Shown one piece after another: positions 18,825 through 28,123 of a stretch of DNA of 64,000 bases. This DNA comes from Roseibium polysiphoniae (GTDB lineage: Bacteria > Pseudomonadota > Alphaproteobacteria > Rhizobiales > Stappiaceae), in contig NZ_JACYXJ010000001.1 of assembly GCF_014842925.1 (NCBI RefSeq), positions 434,001-498,000 on the forward strand, given 5' to 3'. The notes beneath the pieces are model-generated. The model searched no databases and was not told where the DNA came from. It saw only the letters and a list, made by a program, of their open reading frames with translations. Within the stretch, counting starts at the first letter, position 1. Each line of letters begins with the position of its first letter. The position numbers were made by a program, and so were the translations under genes.

Positions 18825-19301
18825 ATGCGGTGTCCCTATTGCGGCGGTGATGAAACCCAGGTCAAGGACTCGCGTCCGACCGAGGACAACACGGCCATTC
18901 GCCGGCGCAGGGTCTGCAACACCTGTGCCGGACGCTTCACCACCTTCGAGCGCGTGCAGCTGCGCGAACTCATGGTGCTGAAACGGTCAGGACGCCGCGT
19001 GCCGTTTGATCGTGAAAAACTCATGCGCTCGGTGTCCATCGCCGTGCGCAAGAGGCCGGTCGAGCCTGAGCGGATCGAGCGGATGGTCAGCGGCATCGTC
19101 CGCCAGCTGGAAAGTTCCGGTGAAAGCGATGTCACTGCCGAGACCATCGGCAACCATGTCATGGAAGGCCTGAAGGGAATCGATGACGTGGCCTATGTCC
19201 GCTTTGCATCGGTCTACAAGAATTTCCGGGAAGCCAAGGATTTCGAGGCACTTCTCGATGAATTGAGTGGACCGGATGGCCAGCCTCTGGTCGAGCTGTA
19301 G
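18825..19301 (+). CDS. nrdR: Transcriptional repressor NrdR
   Basis: NrdR senses dATP/ATP and represses ribonucleotide reductase operons through NrdR boxes. The 158-residue protein has an N-terminal zinc ribbon (MRCPYCGG with CNTCAGRF) followed by an ATP-cone domain (about residues 49-139, [19 protein letters not shown]). It starts 24 bases after glyA and is likely cotranscribed. The gene set it controls is not in the window. Confidence 0.97.
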   Translation: MRCPYCGGDETQVKDSRPTEDNTAIRRRRVCNTCAGRFTTFERVQLRELMVLKRSGRRVPFDREKLMRSVSIAVRKRPVEPERIERMVSGIVRQLESSGESDVTAETIGNHVMEGLKGIDDVAYVRFASVYKNFREAKDFEALLDELSGPDGQPLVEL

Positions 19302-19363
19302 GACGGAGCGCCCGCTCGTGCGCTCATGCCTCAATCGTCCAGCCAGAGGGTGACACGAAACTC

Positions 19364-20488
19364 ATGACGACCAGTGCCGAACAGGATCGCCGTTTCATGC
19401 TGGCGGCCGTGCGTCTTGCGCGCCGCGGCCTGGGACGTGTGTGGCCCAACCCGTCCGTGGGCGCGATTATCGTCGCACAGGATGAAAACGGCGACGATGT
19501 TCTTGTCGGCCGTGGTGTTACCTCCCGTCCAGGCAGCGCCCATGCGGAAGTAAACGCCCTGCGCCAGGCAGGCGAGCGGGCACGTGGCGCGACCTGCTAT
19601 GTCACCCTTGAGCCTTGTTCCCATTTCGGACGCACGCCGCCCTGTTCCAGCGCCTTGATCGAGGCCGGCATCACCCGTGTGGTGATCGGCATGCGCGATC
19701 CCAATCCGCGCGTTGCAGGCAGGGGCATCGCGATGTTGCAAGAGGCGGGCATCGACGTGGTTGTTGGCGTCGAGGCAAAGGCCTGTGCAGACCTCCACCA
19801 TGGCTTCGCACTTCGGATCACCGAACAGCGCCCCCATGTGTTCTTGAAACTGGCGGTCTCGCAGGATGGTTTCATCGGCCGCCCTGGCGCCGGTCAGGTC
19901 AGGATTTCATGCCCCTTGTCCATGCGCCACGTCCATGGATTCCGCGCCTCCCATGACGCGATACTCGTGGGCATCGGCACCGCCCTGGCTGATGACCCGC
20001 AGCTGACCTGCCGCCTGCCGGGCATGGCGGATCAGTCTCCGGTCCGGGTGGTTCTGGACGCCGCGGCGAAGCTGCCGCTAAACTCAAAGCTGGTTCAGAC
20101 TGCCGCAGATGTGCCGGTCTGGTTGATTGCAGGCAACGACGCCGATCCCGAGCGGATCAAGGCCTTGGCGAATGAGGGCGTGCTGATCGTGCGCGTTCCG
20201 CTGGAAGAGGGCCGTATCGCGCCGTCTGTGGCCCTGCGCGCGCTTGGAACCCGTGGTATCACGCGGCTGATGATCGAGGGCGGATCACGTATTGCCAGCG
20301 CCTTCCTGAGCACGGAATGTGTCGATGATCTGTGTGTGGTGACGGGAGCGGTTGAGGTCGGTGCGGGCGGCATACCGGCCCTGCACGGTCTTGACCTTGA
20401 AGCGGTGCTGGCCGATCCCAGATATCAATGTATCGACAGCGGTCGTCTGAATGGTGACGCCTATCTTTATTTGCGCAAACGCACCTGA
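19364..20488 (+). CDS. ribD: Bifunctional diaminohydroxyphosphoribosylaminopyrimidine deaminase/reductase
   Basis: RibD catalyses the second and third steps of riboflavin synthesis. The N-terminal cytidine-deaminase-like domain (residues ~1-145) has the zinc site HAEVNAL and PCSHFGRTPPCSSAL; the C-terminal reductase domain (~150-374) has HDAILVGIGTALADDP and LMIEGGSRIASAFL. The 374-residue length is standard. It is followed 32 bases later by ribE. Confidence 0.96.
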   Translation: MTTSAEQDRRFMLAAVRLARRGLGRVWPNPSVGAIIVAQDENGDDVLVGRGVTSRPGSAHAEVNALRQAGERARGATCYVTLEPCSHFGRTPPCSSALIEAGITRVVIGMRDPNPRVAGRGIAMLQEAGIDVVVGVEAKACADLHHGFALRITEQRPHVFLKLAVSQDGFIGRPGAGQVRISCPLSMRHVHGFRASHDAILVGIGTALADDPQLTCRLPGMADQSPVRVVLDAAAKLPLNSKLVQTAADVPVWLIAGNDADPERIKALANEGVLIVRVPLEEGRIAPSVALRALGTRGITRLMIEGGSRIASAFLSTECVDDLCVVTGAVEVGAGGIPALHGLDLEAVLADPRYQCIDSGRLNGDAYLYLRKRT

Positions 20489-20520
20489 ATCTGCATCTGA
20501 AACTGGAAGTGGGGCCTGAC

Positions 20521-21135
20521 ATGTTCACCGGTATTGTCACCGACCTTGGCGAGATCCTGTCGGTCGAGAAGATTCCGGCGGGGATCAGGACTCGCATCAA
20601 GACTGTTTATGATCCCAATGGCATCGATCTTGGTGCATCCATTGCCTGTGGCGGTCCCTGCCACACGGTGACGGCCAAGGGCCATGGCGCTGACGGGAGC
20701 AACTGGTTCGAGGTTGAATCGGCGGCAGAAACCCTTGCGCTGACAACGGCCAGCCAATGGTCCGCCGGCCAGAAACTGAACCTGGAGCGTTCCCTCGCCA
20801 TGGGTACGGAACTGGGCGGTCATCTCGTGCTCGGCCACGTCGATGGCACCGCGAAGATCACAAAGCGGACCGACCACGAAGACAGCGTCTACTTCCAGTT
20901 TGAAGTCTCCCGCGAAGTCGCGCCTTTCATCGCCAAGAAAGGCTCGGTCTGCCTCGACGGGACGTCTCTGACGGTCAATGAGGCCGAGGGGCTGCTGTTC
21001 TCCGTTTTCCTGATCCCGCACACGCTCGCCGTCACCACTTGGGGCGACCGCCAGGAGGGCGATCTCGTGAATCTTGAAGTCGACATGATGGCCCGTTATG
21101 CAGCACGTCTTGCGGAATTCACGCACGAGGCGTAA
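20521..21135 (+). CDS. ribE: Riboflavin synthase alpha chain
   Basis: Riboflavin synthase dismutates two 6,7-dimethyl-8-ribityllumazines to riboflavin. The 204-residue protein contains two lumazine-binding repeats beginning MFTGIVTDLGEI and GGHLVLGHVDGTAKI, with CLDGTSLTVNEAEG in the second. ATG 20521 is chosen because MFTGIV is the canonical N-terminus; an upstream in-frame start would add four residues. It lies between ribD and ribH. Confidence 0.96.
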   Translation: MFTGIVTDLGEILSVEKIPAGIRTRIKTVYDPNGIDLGASIACGGPCHTVTAKGHGADGSNWFEVESAAETLALTTASQWSAGQKLNLERSLAMGTELGGHLVLGHVDGTAKITKRTDHEDSVYFQFEVSREVAPFIAKKGSVCLDGTSLTVNEAEGLLFSVFLIPHTLAVTTWGDRQEGDLVNLEVDMMARYAARLAEFTHEA

Positions 21136-21290
21136 CTGAAGGCAGCGATTGGCGCAGCCGACCAGAGCGGCTCGCGTTTACCAGACCTTGTTTTTCTCCC
21201 CAGCGATAGCCCGCCGGGGCAGGGAACGGGGTGGACAAATTCGCACGGGCATGGTTCCTGTCGCGACCCTCAAGAAAGACGAATGGACCC

Positions 21291-21740
21291 ATGGCCTCAG
21301 CACCGAAGATCCTGATCATCGAAGCCCGTTTCTATGACGATCTTGCAGACGCCCTCGCCGAAGGCGCGATCCAGGCGATCGAGGCGGCAGGCGGAACTTA
21401 CGAGCGCATCGCTGTGCCTGGCGTTCTGGAAATTCCTGCGGCCCTTTCGATGGTTATGACCGCTATGGAAAACGATGGTGAGCTCTACGATGGATTTGTG
21501 CTTCTGGGCGCAGTGATCCGCGGCGAAACCTCCCACTATGATATCGTCGCCAATGAATCGGCTCGGGTCATCATGGATCTGATGGTCGACGCGGACCTGG
21601 CGATCGGCAACGGAATCCTGACCGTAGAAAACGACGCCCAGGCCTGGGCACGGGCAAAGGTCAGTGAAAAGAACAAGGGCGGCGCGGCAGCTGAAGCAGC
21701 CTTGGCCATGATCGCCCTGCGCGAAAGGCTCGGAGTTTAA
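21291..21740 (+). CDS. ribH: 6,7-dimethyl-8-ribityllumazine synthase
   Basis: Lumazine synthase condenses 5-amino-6-ribitylaminouracil with dihydroxybutanone phosphate. The 149-residue length from ATG 21291 fits the family; a GTG at 21231 would add 20 unrelated residues. Conserved segments are [16 protein letters not shown], the substrate loop [12 protein letters not shown] and [15 protein letters not shown]. The 155-base gap after ribE shows no FMN riboswitch-like conserved stretches. nusB starts four bases downstream. Confidence 0.95.
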   Translation: MASAPKILIIEARFYDDLADALAEGAIQAIEAAGGTYERIAVPGVLEIPAALSMVMTAMENDGELYDGFVLLGAVIRGETSHYDIVANESARVIMDLMVDADLAIGNGILTVENDAQAWARAKVSEKNKGGAAAEAALAMIALRERLGV

Positions 21741-21744
21741 CAAT

Positions 21745-22302
21745 ATGACCGACAAGGTCGAGCAATCGAAGCCCCATACGGACTCAAAACCGAAAGACGA
21801 TGGTCCGCGCCCGGCGAACAAGCGCGGCGTTGCCCGTCTTGCGGCTGTGCAGGCGCTCTATCAGATGGATGTGGGCGGTGCGCCGCTCTCCGATGTGGTG
21901 AGCGAATTCACCGCGTTCCGTCTCGGCAAGGAGCTGGACGGCGAGCAATACCGCGATGCGGACGAACAATGGTTCAAGGACATCGTCAAGGGTGTTGTTG
22001 CGGATCAGAAATTCCTCGATCCCTTCATTCACACAGCCTTGAGCGAAGGCTGGCCGCTGAAGCGCATCGACAGCCTGTTGCGCGCCATCCTGCGCTCCGG
22101 CGGGTTTGAGCTGCTGCGGCGCAAGGATGTGCCGGCACGGGTGATCATTTCCGAATACATCGATGTCGCCAAGGCGTTCTTCCAGGAAGACGAGCCGGGT
22201 CTTGTCAACGGCGTGTTGGACCGGCTGGCCCATGACCTGCGCAACAGCGAATTCGTGGCGCCCGACGTGCAGCCGGACGAGGCTGGCACCGGCGAGGCGT
22301 GA
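21745..22302 (+). CDS. nusB: Transcription antitermination protein NusB
   Basis: NusB binds boxA RNA with S10 in rRNA antitermination complexes. The 185-residue protein has a disordered charged N-terminus (~25 residues) and the helical NusB core, with [37 protein letters not shown] and the C-terminal [17 protein letters not shown]. It sits four bases after ribH and overlaps the thiL start region by four bases if the GTG is used. Confidence 0.95.
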   Translation: MTDKVEQSKPHTDSKPKDDGPRPANKRGVARLAAVQALYQMDVGGAPLSDVVSEFTAFRLGKELDGEQYRDADEQWFKDIVKGVVADQKFLDPFIHTALSEGWPLKRIDSLLRAILRSGGFELLRRKDVPARVIISEYIDVAKAFFQEDEPGLVNGVLDRLAHDLRNSEFVAPDVQPDEAGTGEA

Positions 22303-22304
22303 CG

Positions 22305-23345
22305 ATGGCCGGTGACCGGCCGCAAGAGGCAGGACCAGAGCAAGCCAGCCCAGATCAAAGGATTGGCGAGTTTGAGCTGATCAAGCGCTATCTGGCGCCC
22401 CTGGCCAGCGATCCGGGCAGCCTCGGCCTCACTGACGACGCGGCGGTCTATGCGCCTCATGACGGCCACGAGCTGGTTCTGACCAAGGACATGCTGGCCG
22501 CCGACGTCCACTTCTTTGCAGACGACCCGCCCGAGGCGATCGCCGCCAAGGCACTGCGGGTCAATCTGTCGGATCTCTCCGCCAAGGGCGCTGTTCCGAC
22601 CGCCTACCTGCTTGGGCTTGGACTGCCTGACGACTGGCGCGAAGATTGGCTGGAGCGCTTCTGCTGCGGTCTGTCCGGCGATCAATCTGCTTTCAATGTA
22701 GTCCTTTTGGGCGGAGACACCATCCGCACCGGAGAGGGTCTGCAGATTTCTGTGACGGCCATTGGTGAAACACCCGTCGGCACTGCGGTGCGGCGGAGCG
22801 GAGCGGCGCCTGGCGATCTTCTCTATGTGACCGGCACCATCGGCGATGCCGCTGCCGGTCTGAAAGCGCGGCTTGATCCGGGCTTCGCCCACCGTATGGG
22901 CCTCTCTGAGAGCGATCATCGCCATATCCTCGACCGTTACCTGCTGCCCCAGCCCAAGGTGAAGCTCGGCGGCGCGGTCCGCGCCAGCGCCAGCGCCGCC
23001 ATGGACATCTCCGACGGTCTTCTGGCAGACGCGGCTCACCTTGCTCGGGCGTCTGACGTCGATCTCCTGCTGGAGCTTGCCGACGTGCCGCTGTCGTCAG
23101 CGCTGACGGCCATTTCGAAGGCCGATCAACCGACCTTTCAGGCCTGCCTCAATGGCGGCGATGACTATGAAATTTTGGCTTGTGTGCCGGAAGACAGGGC
23201 AAGCACCTTCGAGGCTGATTCCAGGAAGGCCGGCTGCCCGGTCACACGTATCGGCAAGGTCACGCCCGGCAGCGGACACCTGCAGCTTCAAGGGGCTGAT
23301 GGTCCGCTTCCGATCGACCAGTTTCCCGGATTTCAGCACTTTTAA
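22305..23345 (+). CDS. thiL: Thiamine-monophosphate kinase
   Basis: ThiL phosphorylates thiamine monophosphate to the active cofactor thiamine diphosphate. The 346-residue sequence shows the N-terminal FELIKRYLAPLA, the metal/ATP-binding LTDDAAVYAP and VLLGGDTIRT, and AAMDISDGLLADAAHLA plus NGGDDYEILACV in the C-terminal half. ATG 22305 is chosen; GTG 22299, overlapping the nusB stop, is an alternative. It ends the glyA-to-thiL block and converges with an MFS gene across a run of nine G. Confidence 0.95.
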   Translation: MAGDRPQEAGPEQASPDQRIGEFELIKRYLAPLASDPGSLGLTDDAAVYAPHDGHELVLTKDMLAADVHFFADDPPEAIAAKALRVNLSDLSAKGAVPTAYLLGLGLPDDWREDWLERFCCGLSGDQSAFNVVLLGGDTIRTGEGLQISVTAIGETPVGTAVRRSGAAPGDLLYVTGTIGDAAAGLKARLDPGFAHRMGLSESDHRHILDRYLLPQPKVKLGGAVRASASAAMDISDGLLADAAHLARASDVDLLLELADVPLSSALTAISKADQPTFQACLNGGDDYEILACVPEDRASTFEADSRKAGCPVTRIGKVTPGSGHLQLQGADGPLPIDQFPGFQHF

Positions 23346-23355
23346 AGGGGGGGGG

Positions 23356-24627
23356 CTAGGAGTCGGTCCTGGTGCTTTCCTCAGCCTCAGCTTCAGCCTG
23401 TTCTGCTGCCCAGACGCCGGCTGCCTCGACGGCCACGGGCGAGGCGGTCGGCAAGACGCTCAGATAGCTCTCGGTGTCTTCCACCGGCACCATGGACCGT
23501 TGGGTCATCCGGTAAAGCGCATAGAGCGCGATGGCGCCGAAGGTCAGGGTCAGCACGAGCCAGAAGGCGGACGGGCCATATTCTTCCATCGCCCAGCCGG
23601 TGATGAGCGGCCCCAAAATCGCGCCGATGCCGAAGCTCAGAACCAACCCGCCGGAGGCCGCCGCCATGTCTTCCAGCGGCAGTGTGTCGTTGGTATAGGC
23701 CAGGAACAGCGCATAGAGCGGGGCGGTCACGCCGCCGGCGAAGAACGCTGCCGCCATCATGTGCCAGAGCTCGCCGCCGTTGAGCCAGCCCATGACACAC
23801 GCCAGGGCTCCGAGAAACGCCGACCCGAAGATCAGCTTGCGCCGGTCCATCCGGTCCGACAGCCAGCCGATTGGATATTGCAGCAGCAGCGAGCCGGCAA
23901 ACAGCATGGCGACAAAAAACGCGATCTGGTCAGGGGCAAGCCCGATCTGTGTCCCGAAGACCGCACCCATGCCCGATTGCGTCGCATAGATACAGCCCAG
24001 CAGGAAGATCCCCACCGTGCCGAGCGGCGACTGCAGGAATAGATCGCGCAATGGCATGGGACGGGCGACCTCGGCCGCTGGAACCTTTGCCACCGACAAC
24101 AGGATCGGCGCGAAGGAGATCGAAACAAGGATCGAGGCGCAGATGAAGAGCGTGGAGGTGCCCGCGTCGCCGAGGGTCAAAAGACCCTGTGCGCCGATGA
24201 TGCCGAGCGTCTGCGCGATCATGTAGGTCGAAAGTACCTTGCCGCGGGTGTCGTTGGTCGCCGCATCATTGAGCCAGCTTTCCGCCGTGACATAGATGCC
24301 GGACATGCAGAAGCCGACGAGCAGCCGCAACAGCGTCCAGGCCCATGGCTCGGTCAGCAGCGGAAAGGCGATCACACCCGCCGACATGAAGCTGCCGAGG
24401 GCCGCGAACACGCGCACATGACCGACGCGCCGGATGAGCTTGGAGGCGAGGCGCGCGCCGGACAGGAAGCCGACGAAATAGCCCGAGGTGATGATGGCAA
24501 GTTCAGCGGCCGAAAACCCCTCGATCCCGCCGCGCAGGCCGATCAGGGTGAACTGCATGCCGTTGCCCAGCATGATGAAGACCACGCCGATCAGAAGCGC
24601 CCAGATCCCGTGCAACACTTGAACCAT
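23356..24627 (-). CDS. MFS transporter (YcaD-like)
   Basis: A 423-residue major facilitator with about 12 membrane helices. The loop 2-3 and loop 8-9 motifs are visible as SGARLASKLIRRVGHVR and LQYPIGWLSDRMDRRKLIF, and FCMSGIYVTAESWLND is typical of YcaD-like permeases. The C-terminal ~45 residues are acidic and Ala/Glu-rich. ATG 24627 with AAGAGGG upstream is preferred over a start 22 residues earlier. Substrate unknown. Its stop lies 10 bases from the convergent thiL stop. Confidence 0.87.
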   Translation of the reverse strand: MVQVLHGIWALLIGVVFIMLGNGMQFTLIGLRGGIEGFSAAELAIITSGYFVGFLSGARLASKLIRRVGHVRVFAALGSFMSAGVIAFPLLTEPWAWTLLRLLVGFCMSGIYVTAESWLNDAATNDTRGKVLSTYMIAQTLGIIGAQGLLTLGDAGTSTLFICASILVSISFAPILLSVAKVPAAEVARPMPLRDLFLQSPLGTVGIFLLGCIYATQSGMGAVFGTQIGLAPDQIAFFVAMLFAGSLLLQYPIGWLSDRMDRRKLIFGSAFLGALACVMGWLNGGELWHMMAAAFFAGGVTAPLYALFLAYTNDTLPLEDMAAASGGLVLSFGIGAILGPLITGWAMEEYGPSAFWLVLTLTFGAIALYALYRMTQRSMVPVEDTESYLSVLPTASPVAVEAAGVWAAEQAEAEAEESTRTDS

Positions 24628-24887
24628 GATCAGCCCTCTTGAGCCTCGCAGCGTTGCGATGCTTCCGGACCAATCGCACGACCCCAAACGCACCGCTCAT
24701 GCTGCAGCGCCACATGATCGTCCATTTGCGACAGGGAGAGAGGGAAGAAGAGGGAGGACCGGGTGCGTGTGCAGGGCCTGCGAGAGGTTCAAGACCGACT
24801 GGCGATCAGCTCTTGAAACGCGCAGCTCGCGCTCCTGGCGAGGCGGGCAGCGAGCGTCGCGCCCCCGCCCCCAACACATCGGTGGTC

Positions 24888-24910
24888 ATCCTCGGGCTTG
24901 TCCCGAGGAT
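24888..24910. repeat. Palindromic dispersed repeat, copy 1
   Basis: A 9-bp perfect stem (ATCCTCGGG/CCCGAGGAT) with loop CTTGT. Similarity to the copy at 28835-28857 continues about 25 bases downstream (GCAGCG.TTCC.CACATG), so the conserved unit is about 50 bases. Confidence 0.7.
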
Positions 24911-24952
24911 CCATGCAGCGTTTCCGCACATGGTCGACTTACTACTGATGCA

Positions 24953-25021
24953 CCTTCGCCGTCAGTCAAGTCGAAGACGGCAATGCGCCCTCATTTCGGA
25001 CGTTCGAGGGCTCAACCTGAT
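24953..25021. repeat. Dispersed repeat B, copy 1
   Basis: About 55 bases align with 29208-29272 at roughly 80 percent identity, including CGTCAG, TCGAAGAC, ATGCGCC and GGACGTTC in the same order. Both copies lie downstream of the palindromic unit. Function unknown; it may be a decayed part of a larger repeated element. Confidence 0.55.
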
Positions 25022-25126
25022 CTTGAAAGCAGTCGTTCGCTGTCTGTGCAAGGTAGTTGACAGGTGGCACCAGTTGAGTGTCTCGCCCCGCCGCTCGCTG
25101 GAGTGCTACGGCGGGGCAAGGGGAGC

Positions 25127-26308
25127 CTATTCGGCGGCGACGATCTGCGGCGAGGGGACGTTCAAGCGACCTGAAAGGCGCACCAGAACGATCCCGACAA
25201 CCACAACGCCAGCAGCGATGTAAGGCGTGGCGGCCAGTCCAATGCCTTCTACAACAAACCCACCGGCGAATGCCCCGCCGGCAATACCAAGATTGAACGC
25301 ACCGATGTTCAGTCCAGAAGCCACATCAACCGCACCGGGTGAGACCTCGCGTGCGATCTGCACGACATAGGATTGCAGCGGCGGCACGTTGGCGAAGGCA
25401 AAGCCGCCCCAAAAGGCAGTAACCGCGATGGCTGCGATCGGGTTGGTGAGGGTCGACCCAAGCGCCAGCAGCGCCACCGCCAGACCTGCAAAGATCAGGG
25501 TCAGTGCGGGCACGGCACCGATACGGTCCGACAACTTGCCGCCTGCGATGTTCCCCACAGCGACAGAGGCGCCGTAAAGCAGCATCACAAGGCTGATGGC
25601 TCCTGCGGACAGGCCGGTGACTTCATTCAACATCGGCGCAAGGAAGGTAAAGGCGATGAAGTTACCGCCATAGCCGACGGCCGTGATCAGATAGACCAGC
25701 AGCAACCGCGGCGACGTCAGCACCTGCAACTGCGCCTTGATCCCGGCAGACGCGGTACGGGTCAGATTGGCTGGCACCAGGACGGCAGAGGCGACAAAGC
25801 CGATCACGCCAAGAGCGACAACGCCAAGGAAGGTCGACTGCCAGCCGAAGTTTTGACCGATGAACGTCCCCAAAGGCACACCTGTCACCAAAGCGACTGT
25901 CAGGCCGAGGAACACCAAGGCAATGGCCGAACTTTCCTTTTGAGGTTCCACCAGGTCAGTGGCGATGGTCGAGGCGATGGCAAAGAAAACGCCGTGGGCG
26001 AGACCGGTGATAAAGCGCGCAACGACAAGACTGTTATAATCGGGCGCAAAGGCGGCGTAGGCATTGCCGACCGTGAACAGCGCCAGCAGGAGCAGCAACA
26101 GTGTCTTGCGCGGCACCCGGTCGGCCAGTGCGGTCAGCACCGGTGCACCAATGGTGACGCCCAGTGCATACAGGCTGACGAGCAGGCCAGCAGAGGGAGT
26201 TGAGACGCCAAGATCGGCGGCAATGGTGGGAAGCAAGCCAACGATAACGAACTCGGTCGTTCCGACGGCAAAAGCGCTGATGGTCAGCGCCCATAGGGCA
26301 AGTGGCAT
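25127..26308 (-). CDS. MFS transporter, DHA1-type (AraJ/YdhP-like)
   Basis: A 393-residue major facilitator with 12 predicted helices, probably an efflux carrier. The N-terminus MPLALWALTISAFAVGTTEF, the motif-A loop APVLTALADRVPRKTLLLL and the motif-C-like VTGVPLGTFIGQNFGWQ mark the DHA1 drug/sugar efflux class. It is divergent from a LysR gene that starts about 110 bases away, a common pairing for inducible efflux pumps. Its substrate cannot be deduced. Confidence 0.9.
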   Translation of the reverse strand: MPLALWALTISAFAVGTTEFVIVGLLPTIAADLGVSTPSAGLLVSLYALGVTIGAPVLTALADRVPRKTLLLLLLALFTVGNAYAAFAPDYNSLVVARFITGLAHGVFFAIASTIATDLVEPQKESSAIALVFLGLTVALVTGVPLGTFIGQNFGWQSTFLGVVALGVIGFVASAVLVPANLTRTASAGIKAQLQVLTSPRLLLVYLITAVGYGGNFIAFTFLAPMLNEVTGLSAGAISLVMLLYGASVAVGNIAGGKLSDRIGAVPALTLIFAGLAVALLALGSTLTNPIAAIAVTAFWGGFAFANVPPLQSYVVQIAREVSPGAVDVASGLNIGAFNLGIAGGAFAGGFVVEGIGLAATPYIAAGVVVVGIVLVRLSGRLNVPSPQIVAAE

Positions 26309-26356
26309 CGGTTCTCTCCATAAATTTGATGTCGACGCCGTATATGCCTGTCATTA

Positions 26357-26373
26357 TCTATTGCGAGAATAGA
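26357..26373. promoter_or_regulatory. Inverted repeat between LysR gene and MFS gene, candidate LysR box
   Basis: TCTATT and AATAGA form perfect 6-base arms around GCGAG, in the middle of the divergent promoter region. The dyad and AT-rich ends fit a LysR-type operator (T-N11-A form). The binding protein is inferred from position. Confidence 0.5.
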
Positions 26374-26418
26374 CATGTCTGGAATGGATCATTGCAAAAA
26401 GTGCACGAATTATTGCGC

Positions 26419-27288
26419 ATGGGGGACCTCGCTGCTTTTGTCGGGATCGTCGATGATGGCGGCTTCGCTGAATCCGCGCGGCGCAGGGGCGTTTCCGCGT
26501 CAACACTCAGCCGCTCGGTCACCCGGCTGGAAGAGCAACTGAACGTCACATTGCTCAGGCGCACCACGCGGTCCATCGAAATCACGCCCGAAGGCGCCGC
26601 TGTTCTGGCCGAGGCGCGCGAAATTCTGGACCGCAGCGAAAGCCTGCAAGAAATAGCAACGAGCGGCCAGGCCCCCGCTGGACCTCTGCGTGTCAACGCG
26701 CCCGTACCTTATGTCCTGCATGTCCTCGCCCCGCGTCTGCCAGAGTTTCGCGCGCAATACCCGGACATCCAGTTGTCGATCGACATGACTGACATGCTGG
26801 TGGATCTGATTGGCAGTCATGCAGATGTTGCCATTCGGCTGGGTCCGCTGCCCGATAGCGAAATGTTGCATCGCCCCTTGGGGCGCACAGCCTGGAAACT
26901 GGTGGCCGCCCCGGCGTATCTTGATCGCCACGGTTGGCCGGAGACGCCAGCCGACCTCGCGAAGCTGGAGCAAGTGCGGTTCGCCATACCCGAGCACATA
27001 AACACCTTGCGCTTTGCCAACCACAAAGCCCCGGTGCGTGTGTCTCCGGCTTTGACCGCTGGCAATGGCGAAGCGGTGCGTCAATTGGTGCTGAACGGTC
27101 TGGGCATTGCACGGTTCTCTGATTTCATGATCGCCGAAGACCTGCGCGCGGGACGCCTGGTTGAGTTGTTCCCTGGTCAGCTTGATGTGGAACCGCTGGA
27201 TATCTCCGCGCTCTATCTCACCCGCGTCTCGGGTCTGCGCCGGTTGGGCGTTTTCCTGGACTGGTTGGGAACCATTGGCGAAGGCTGA
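26419..27288 (+). CDS. LysR-family transcriptional regulator
   Basis: About 289 residues with an N-terminal winged helix (FAESARRRGVSASTLSRSV TRLEEQL region, residues ~5-65) and a LysR substrate-binding domain (~90-289, PLRVNAPVPYVLHVLAPRLP). It probably controls the divergent MFS gene. ATG 26419 begins close to the helix-turn-helix as in relatives; GTG 26401 adds six residues and is possible. Neither start has a strong ribosome site. Confidence 0.9.
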   Translation: MGDLAAFVGIVDDGGFAESARRRGVSASTLSRSVTRLEEQLNVTLLRRTTRSIEITPEGAAVLAEAREILDRSESLQEIATSGQAPAGPLRVNAPVPYVLHVLAPRLPEFRAQYPDIQLSIDMTDMLVDLIGSHADVAIRLGPLPDSEMLHRPLGRTAWKLVAAPAYLDRHGWPETPADLAKLEQVRFAIPEHINTLRFANHKAPVRVSPALTAGNGEAVRQLVLNGLGIARFSDFMIAEDLRAGRLVELFPGQLDVEPLDISALYLTRVSGLRRLGVFLDWLGTIGEG

Positions 27289-27353
27289 GGTGTTTGTGCG
27301 GCCTTCAGTTTGCCTGGCAAATCGACGACTTTCGCGTCATGACACTTTCAGGC

Positions 27354-27728
27354 CTAACGGGCCTTTCGATTTGCGTAGCGCTGGTCGCGTTTAGCTTTAC
27401 GGGCTGCTTCGTCCTGCAGGACGCGTTCGATACGGTTCTTATCAGCCAACTCGCGCGCGTCGATTTCAGCTCTAGCTGCCGCAGCAACGGCCGCATCTCG
27501 TGCTGCTGCTTCCGCGGCAACGCGATTTCGCTCATCAAGCTTCACCTGCTCGCGCTCGGCGCGGCGCTTGTCACGAGCTTCCGCGACCAAACGCCGTTCC
27601 ATCTGTCTGGCTTCTCGGGTCGGTTCTGCAGTTTCCTTGGCAGCACGAAAAGCCTCAACAAGAGCTGCCTTGGCGTCTTTCGCAGCGCTGCGGCGGTCGG
27701 AGTGTTCGTTGTTTCTAATATTCTTCAA
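27354..27728 (-). CDS. Highly charged alpha-helical protein (DUF6481-like)
   Basis: A 124-residue protein almost entirely of Ala, Arg, Lys, Glu and Asp (MKNIRNNEHSDRRSAAKDAK onward), predicted to be a continuous helix or coiled coil. It matches the composition and start pattern of the alphaproteobacterial family I know as DUF6481. It is downstream of a second charged small protein and cspA, all on the minus strand. Possible nucleic-acid binding is only a guess from the charge. Confidence 0.75.
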   Translation of the reverse strand: MKNIRNNEHSDRRSAAKDAKAALVEAFRAAKETAEPTREARQMERRLVAEARDKRRAEREQVKLDERNRVAAEAAARDAAVAAAARAEIDARELADKNRIERVLQDEAARKAKRDQRYANRKAR

Positions 27729-27749
27729 ATCTCAATTCCAATTGATGGG

Positions 27750-27989
27750 TTACGCCGAGCGACTTAAAGACTTTTTTGCGCGTTTCGAAGAGGGCTTGGT
27801 TTCTGAGGCCATGCAGTCTTGCAATTCTTTGGCAAGCCGAGCCTCTCGCAGCCTCTGGGTCTTTTCGTCGCGGGCGATTACGATCGAGTTCAGGTCTTCA
27901 ATCGCACGTTTGCGTTCGAAGAGTTGCGACTGGGTTTTACCAAAGGCGACTTCGGCCTGTTGGCGGAGTTTGCTATAATTCTCGGACAT
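27750..27989 (-). CDS. Small charged hypothetical protein
   Basis: A 79-residue protein (MSENYSKLRQQAEVAFGKTQ start) predicted to be helical, with many Lys, Arg, Glu and Gln and a basic Ser/Lys-rich C-terminus. I do not recognise a family. It lies 21 bases upstream of the DUF6481-like gene on the same strand, so the two are likely cotranscribed. A terminator separates it from cspA. Confidence 0.6.
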   Translation of the reverse strand: MSENYSKLRQQAEVAFGKTQSQLFERKRAIEDLNSIVIARDEKTQRLREARLAKELQDCMASETKPSSKRAKKSLSRSA

Positions 27990-28029
27990 GGCTTTCCTCG
28001 TGGAGGCCGCTCACCGGTGAGCAGTTACG

Positions 28030-28057
28030 AAAAAGGCCAGGCAACTTGCCTGACCTT
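28030..28057 (-). terminator. Intrinsic terminator of cspA
   Basis: On the minus strand a 10-bp stem with one mismatch (arms 28033-28042 and 28048-28057, 5-base loop) is followed by a run of T (complement of the A run at 28030-28034). It lies about 65 bases after the cspA stop and should separate cspA from the small-protein pair. Confidence 0.7.
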
Positions 28058-28123
28058 GTTTGGTCTCATGCTTTCGACGGTGCCAGTACATCCGAGGTCA
28101 AGGGAAAGCAGATTCCGGATCTA

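Larger units (their letters stand above)
24628..25126. other. Repeat-bearing intergenic region
   Basis: Roughly 500 bases without a supported gene separate two minus-strand MFS genes. It contains a palindromic unit (24888-24910) and a second dispersed repeat (24953-25021), both with partners near 28.8-29.3 kb. A purine-rich stretch around 24737-24765 precedes them. The part nearest 24628 should carry the promoter of the YcaD-like gene. Confidence 0.5.

Noticed and set aside
21136..21290. FMN riboswitch upstream of ribH
   Set aside because: Gap is between riboflavin genes, but the conserved FMN element blocks are not present; ribH lies inside a gene block rather than at its head.
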